From contig CAMDWF010000111.1 of assembly GCA_945878795.1 (NCBI GenBank), forward strand, positions 1 through 7,340: DNA of 7,340 nucleotides. The letters are read 5' to 3'. The DNA is from Synechococcus sp. UW140. GTDB taxonomy: Bacteria > Cyanobacteriota > Cyanobacteriia > PCC-6307 > Cyanobiaceae. Under the pieces are notes generated by a model. That model made no database searches, was not told the origin of the DNA, and saw only the letters and a program-made list of their open reading frames with translations. Position numbers and translations under genes: made by a program. The stretch's first letter is position 1; every line of letters begins with the position of its first letter. Shown here piece after piece: positions 6,430 through 7,340 of the stretch.

Positions 6430-6657
6430 ATGTATCTGCTGACCGTCCGGGATGGTCTGCACACCCGCCACATCGGGCCCTACGCATCGCCGCCTTTGGC
6501 AGCAGCCGACTTGGACCAACTGCTGGCCGGTTGCAGTCCCCAGGCCCATTGGCAGATCCATCGCCTCGAGTCCCCGGAAGCGGCCCTCAGGGCTCCCGCC
6601 AGCCCTGGGAGCACAGGGGCCTTGCAGAGTGGCAAGGGCACCCAGTTAGCAGCCTGA
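6430..6657 (+). CDS. Small uncharacterised protein, 75 residues
   Basis: I do not recognise a family with confidence. The first 50 or so residues look like a small folded unit: a hydrophobic strand MYLLTVRDG, then HTRHIGPYASPPLAAADLDQLLAG, likely a turn plus helix, then HWQIHRLESP, likely a second strand. The last 25 residues are rich in Ala, Ser, Gly and Pro and probably disordered. There is one cysteine (Cys35), and no signal peptide or membrane segment. Support for a real gene is an ATG after a 100-base non-coding spacer, codon usage with strong G/C third positions like its neighbours, and a stop fitting exactly against the convergent pepA end. No clear ribosome binding site is visible, which is common in picocyanobacteria. 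It may be read through from the msrA operon or have its own promoter. An antisense frame covers the same bases but does not look protein-like. Confidence 0.65.
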   Translation: MYLLTVRDGLHTRHIGPYASPPLAAADLDQLLAGCSPQAHWQIHRLESPEAALRAPASPGSTGALQSGKGTQLAA

Positions 6658-6684
6658 GGCCCCTCAGGCCGGAGCGCCGGCCTG
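6652..6684. terminator. Two overlapping hairpins at the convergent gene ends, possible bidirectional terminator
   Basis: Hairpin A is the inverted repeat GCCTGAGG (6652-6659) and CCTCAGGC (6662-6669), effectively a 7-bp stem with a 4-nt loop. Hairpin B is CAGGCCGG (6665-6672) and CCGGCCTG (6677-6684), an 8-bp stem with loop AGCG. They share 6665-6669, so only one can form at a time. The plus-strand stop TGA (6655-6657) and the minus-strand pepA stop (6664-6666) lie in opposite arms of hairpin A. Neither strand has a following T-run, so termination is inferred from position and stem strength only. Confidence 0.45.
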
Positions 6685-7340
6685 GATCCAGCCCACCAGG
6701 GTGCGGACGCCAAAACCGGTGGCGCCTGGGGGGTTATCACCGCGACCCTTATCACTCCAGACGGTGCCGGCAATGTCTAAATGGGCCCACGGCAGGTCGG
6801 CCGTGACGAAATCGCGCAGGAAGAGGGCGGCTGTGATCGAACCACCTGGCCGCGGGCCGGTGTTTTTTAGATCGGCAAGGTGGCTCTTGAGTCCTACTTT
6901 GTAGGAGTCCCGCAGCGGCATGCGCCAGAGGGTTTCGCCACCGGCCTTGGCGGCGCTTTCGAGACCCGCAGCCAAGGTGTCGCTGCCGGACCACAGCCCG
7001 GCGATCTCCCCACCCAGGGCAATCACGCAGGCGCCGGTGAGGGTGGCCAGGTCGACAATGGCGTCCGGTTCGAGTTTGCAGGCATAAACCAGGGCATCGG
7101 CCAAAGTCAGGCGGCCTTCGGCATCGGTGTTGTTTACCTCAATCGTCTTGCCGTTGGAGGCCGTCAAGACATCGCCGGGGCGGATGGCGTTACCGCTGAT
7201 CATGTTTTCGCAGCTGGCGACAATGGCATGAATTTCGATGCCGGCGGGGCGTAACTGGCCGATTGCCCGCATCGCCCCCAGCACTGCGGCACTGCCACCC
7301 ATGTCGTATTTCATCATTTCGATCTGGGAGCCGGCCAACT
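6664..7340 (-). CDS. pepA: Cytosol (leucyl) aminopeptidase, M17 family, C-terminal part; 5' end beyond the right edge
   Basis: This is the catalytic C-terminal domain of a dinuclear-metal M17 aminopeptidase, which releases N-terminal residues from peptides in cytoplasmic protein turnover. About 225 of the usual 490-500 residues are visible; the frame is open to the right edge, so the TTG near 7338 is not the true start. Counting from that codon, KYDMGG (10-15) supplies metal ligand Asp12. NTDAEGR (70-76) supplies ligands Asp72 and Glu74 and catalytic Arg76. Family segments SCENM, RPGDVL, DLATLTGACVIALG, RPGGSITAALFL and WAHLDIAGT follow in the expected order. The upstream Lys and Asp active-site residues fall outside the window. 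The gene runs opposite to the lpx operon and its stop is six bases from that of the small gene at 6430-6657. Confidence 0.95.
   Translation of the reverse strand, partial: LAGSQIEMMKYDMGGSAAVLGAMRAIGQLRPAGIEIHAIVASCENMISGNAIRPGDVLTASNGKTIEVNNTDAEGRLTLADALVYACKLEPDAIVDLATLTGACVIALGGEIAGLWSGSDTLAAGLESAAKAGGETLWRMPLRDSYKVGLKSHLADLKNTGPRPGGSITAALFLRDFVTADLPWAHLDIAGTVWSDKGRGDNPPGATGFGVRTLVGWIQAGAPA

Noticed and set aside
6106..6442. Plus-strand open frames overlapping the msrA tail and the spacer
   Set aside because: They are out-of-frame readings of the Ala/Pro-coding repeat and spacer, with no start signal or conserved features.
6892..6906. Short perfect hairpin TCCTAC-TTT-GTAGGA
   Set aside because: It lies inside the pepA coding region, with no T-run placed to make a terminator on either strand; probably coincidental.
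6880..7254. Plus-strand open frame opposite pepA
   Set aside because: The minus strand encodes M17 aminopeptidase motifs throughout; the opposite frame is a shadow.

Overview
The window is a GC-rich stretch of bacterial chromosome that looks like core genome from a picocyanobacterium of the Synechococcus/Cyanobium group. The grounds are the gene content and order, a three-POTRA Omp85 protein, an LpxB with IDYMG where proteobacterial enzymes have IDAPDF, and a secreted MsrA ending in a CGRDRRLD-type segment. Two copies of the octamer GCGATCGC (the HIP1 palindrome of many cyanobacteria) also fit. The assignment comes from recognised protein features, not from a database comparison.

Layout. A tight plus-strand gene train runs from the left edge to about 6329: bamA/omp85 (5' end off the window), lpxC, fabZ, lpxA, lpxB and a secreted msrA. 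Junctions are 1-nt overlap, 4-nt overlap, 4-nt gap, 1-nt overlap and 10-nt overlap, so a single polycistronic mRNA with translational coupling is very likely. A 100-nt spacer with an imperfect hairpin follows, then a 75-codon unrecognised small gene (6430-6657). On the minus strand, converging on that small gene, lies the C-terminal part of a leucyl aminopeptidase (pepA) that runs off the right edge. The two convergent stop codons are 6 nt apart and both lie inside one inverted repeat, which may serve as a shared terminator.

How the genes work together. LpxA acylates UDP-GlcNAc, LpxC deacetylates the product (the committed step), and LpxB later joins two acylated glucosamines into the lipid A disaccharide. 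FabZ draws on the same 3-hydroxyacyl-ACP pool for fatty acid elongation. BamA/Omp85 inserts beta-barrel proteins into the outer membrane. The operon therefore groups lipid and protein assembly of the outer membrane. It resembles the bamA-skp-lpxD-fabZ-lpxA-lpxB cluster of enteric bacteria, but with lpxC in the interval and no lpxD or skp. MsrA, with a signal peptide, would repair oxidised methionines in exported proteins.

I see no mobile element, CRISPR array, tRNA/rRNA gene or clearly new system. The most interesting points are fine-scale: six BamA cysteines in three close pairs, one pair bracketing the VRGF motif; a fabZ that cannot start at ATG; the overlapping hairpins at the convergent gene ends; and a 15-bp repeat behind the Ala/Pro tail of MsrA.
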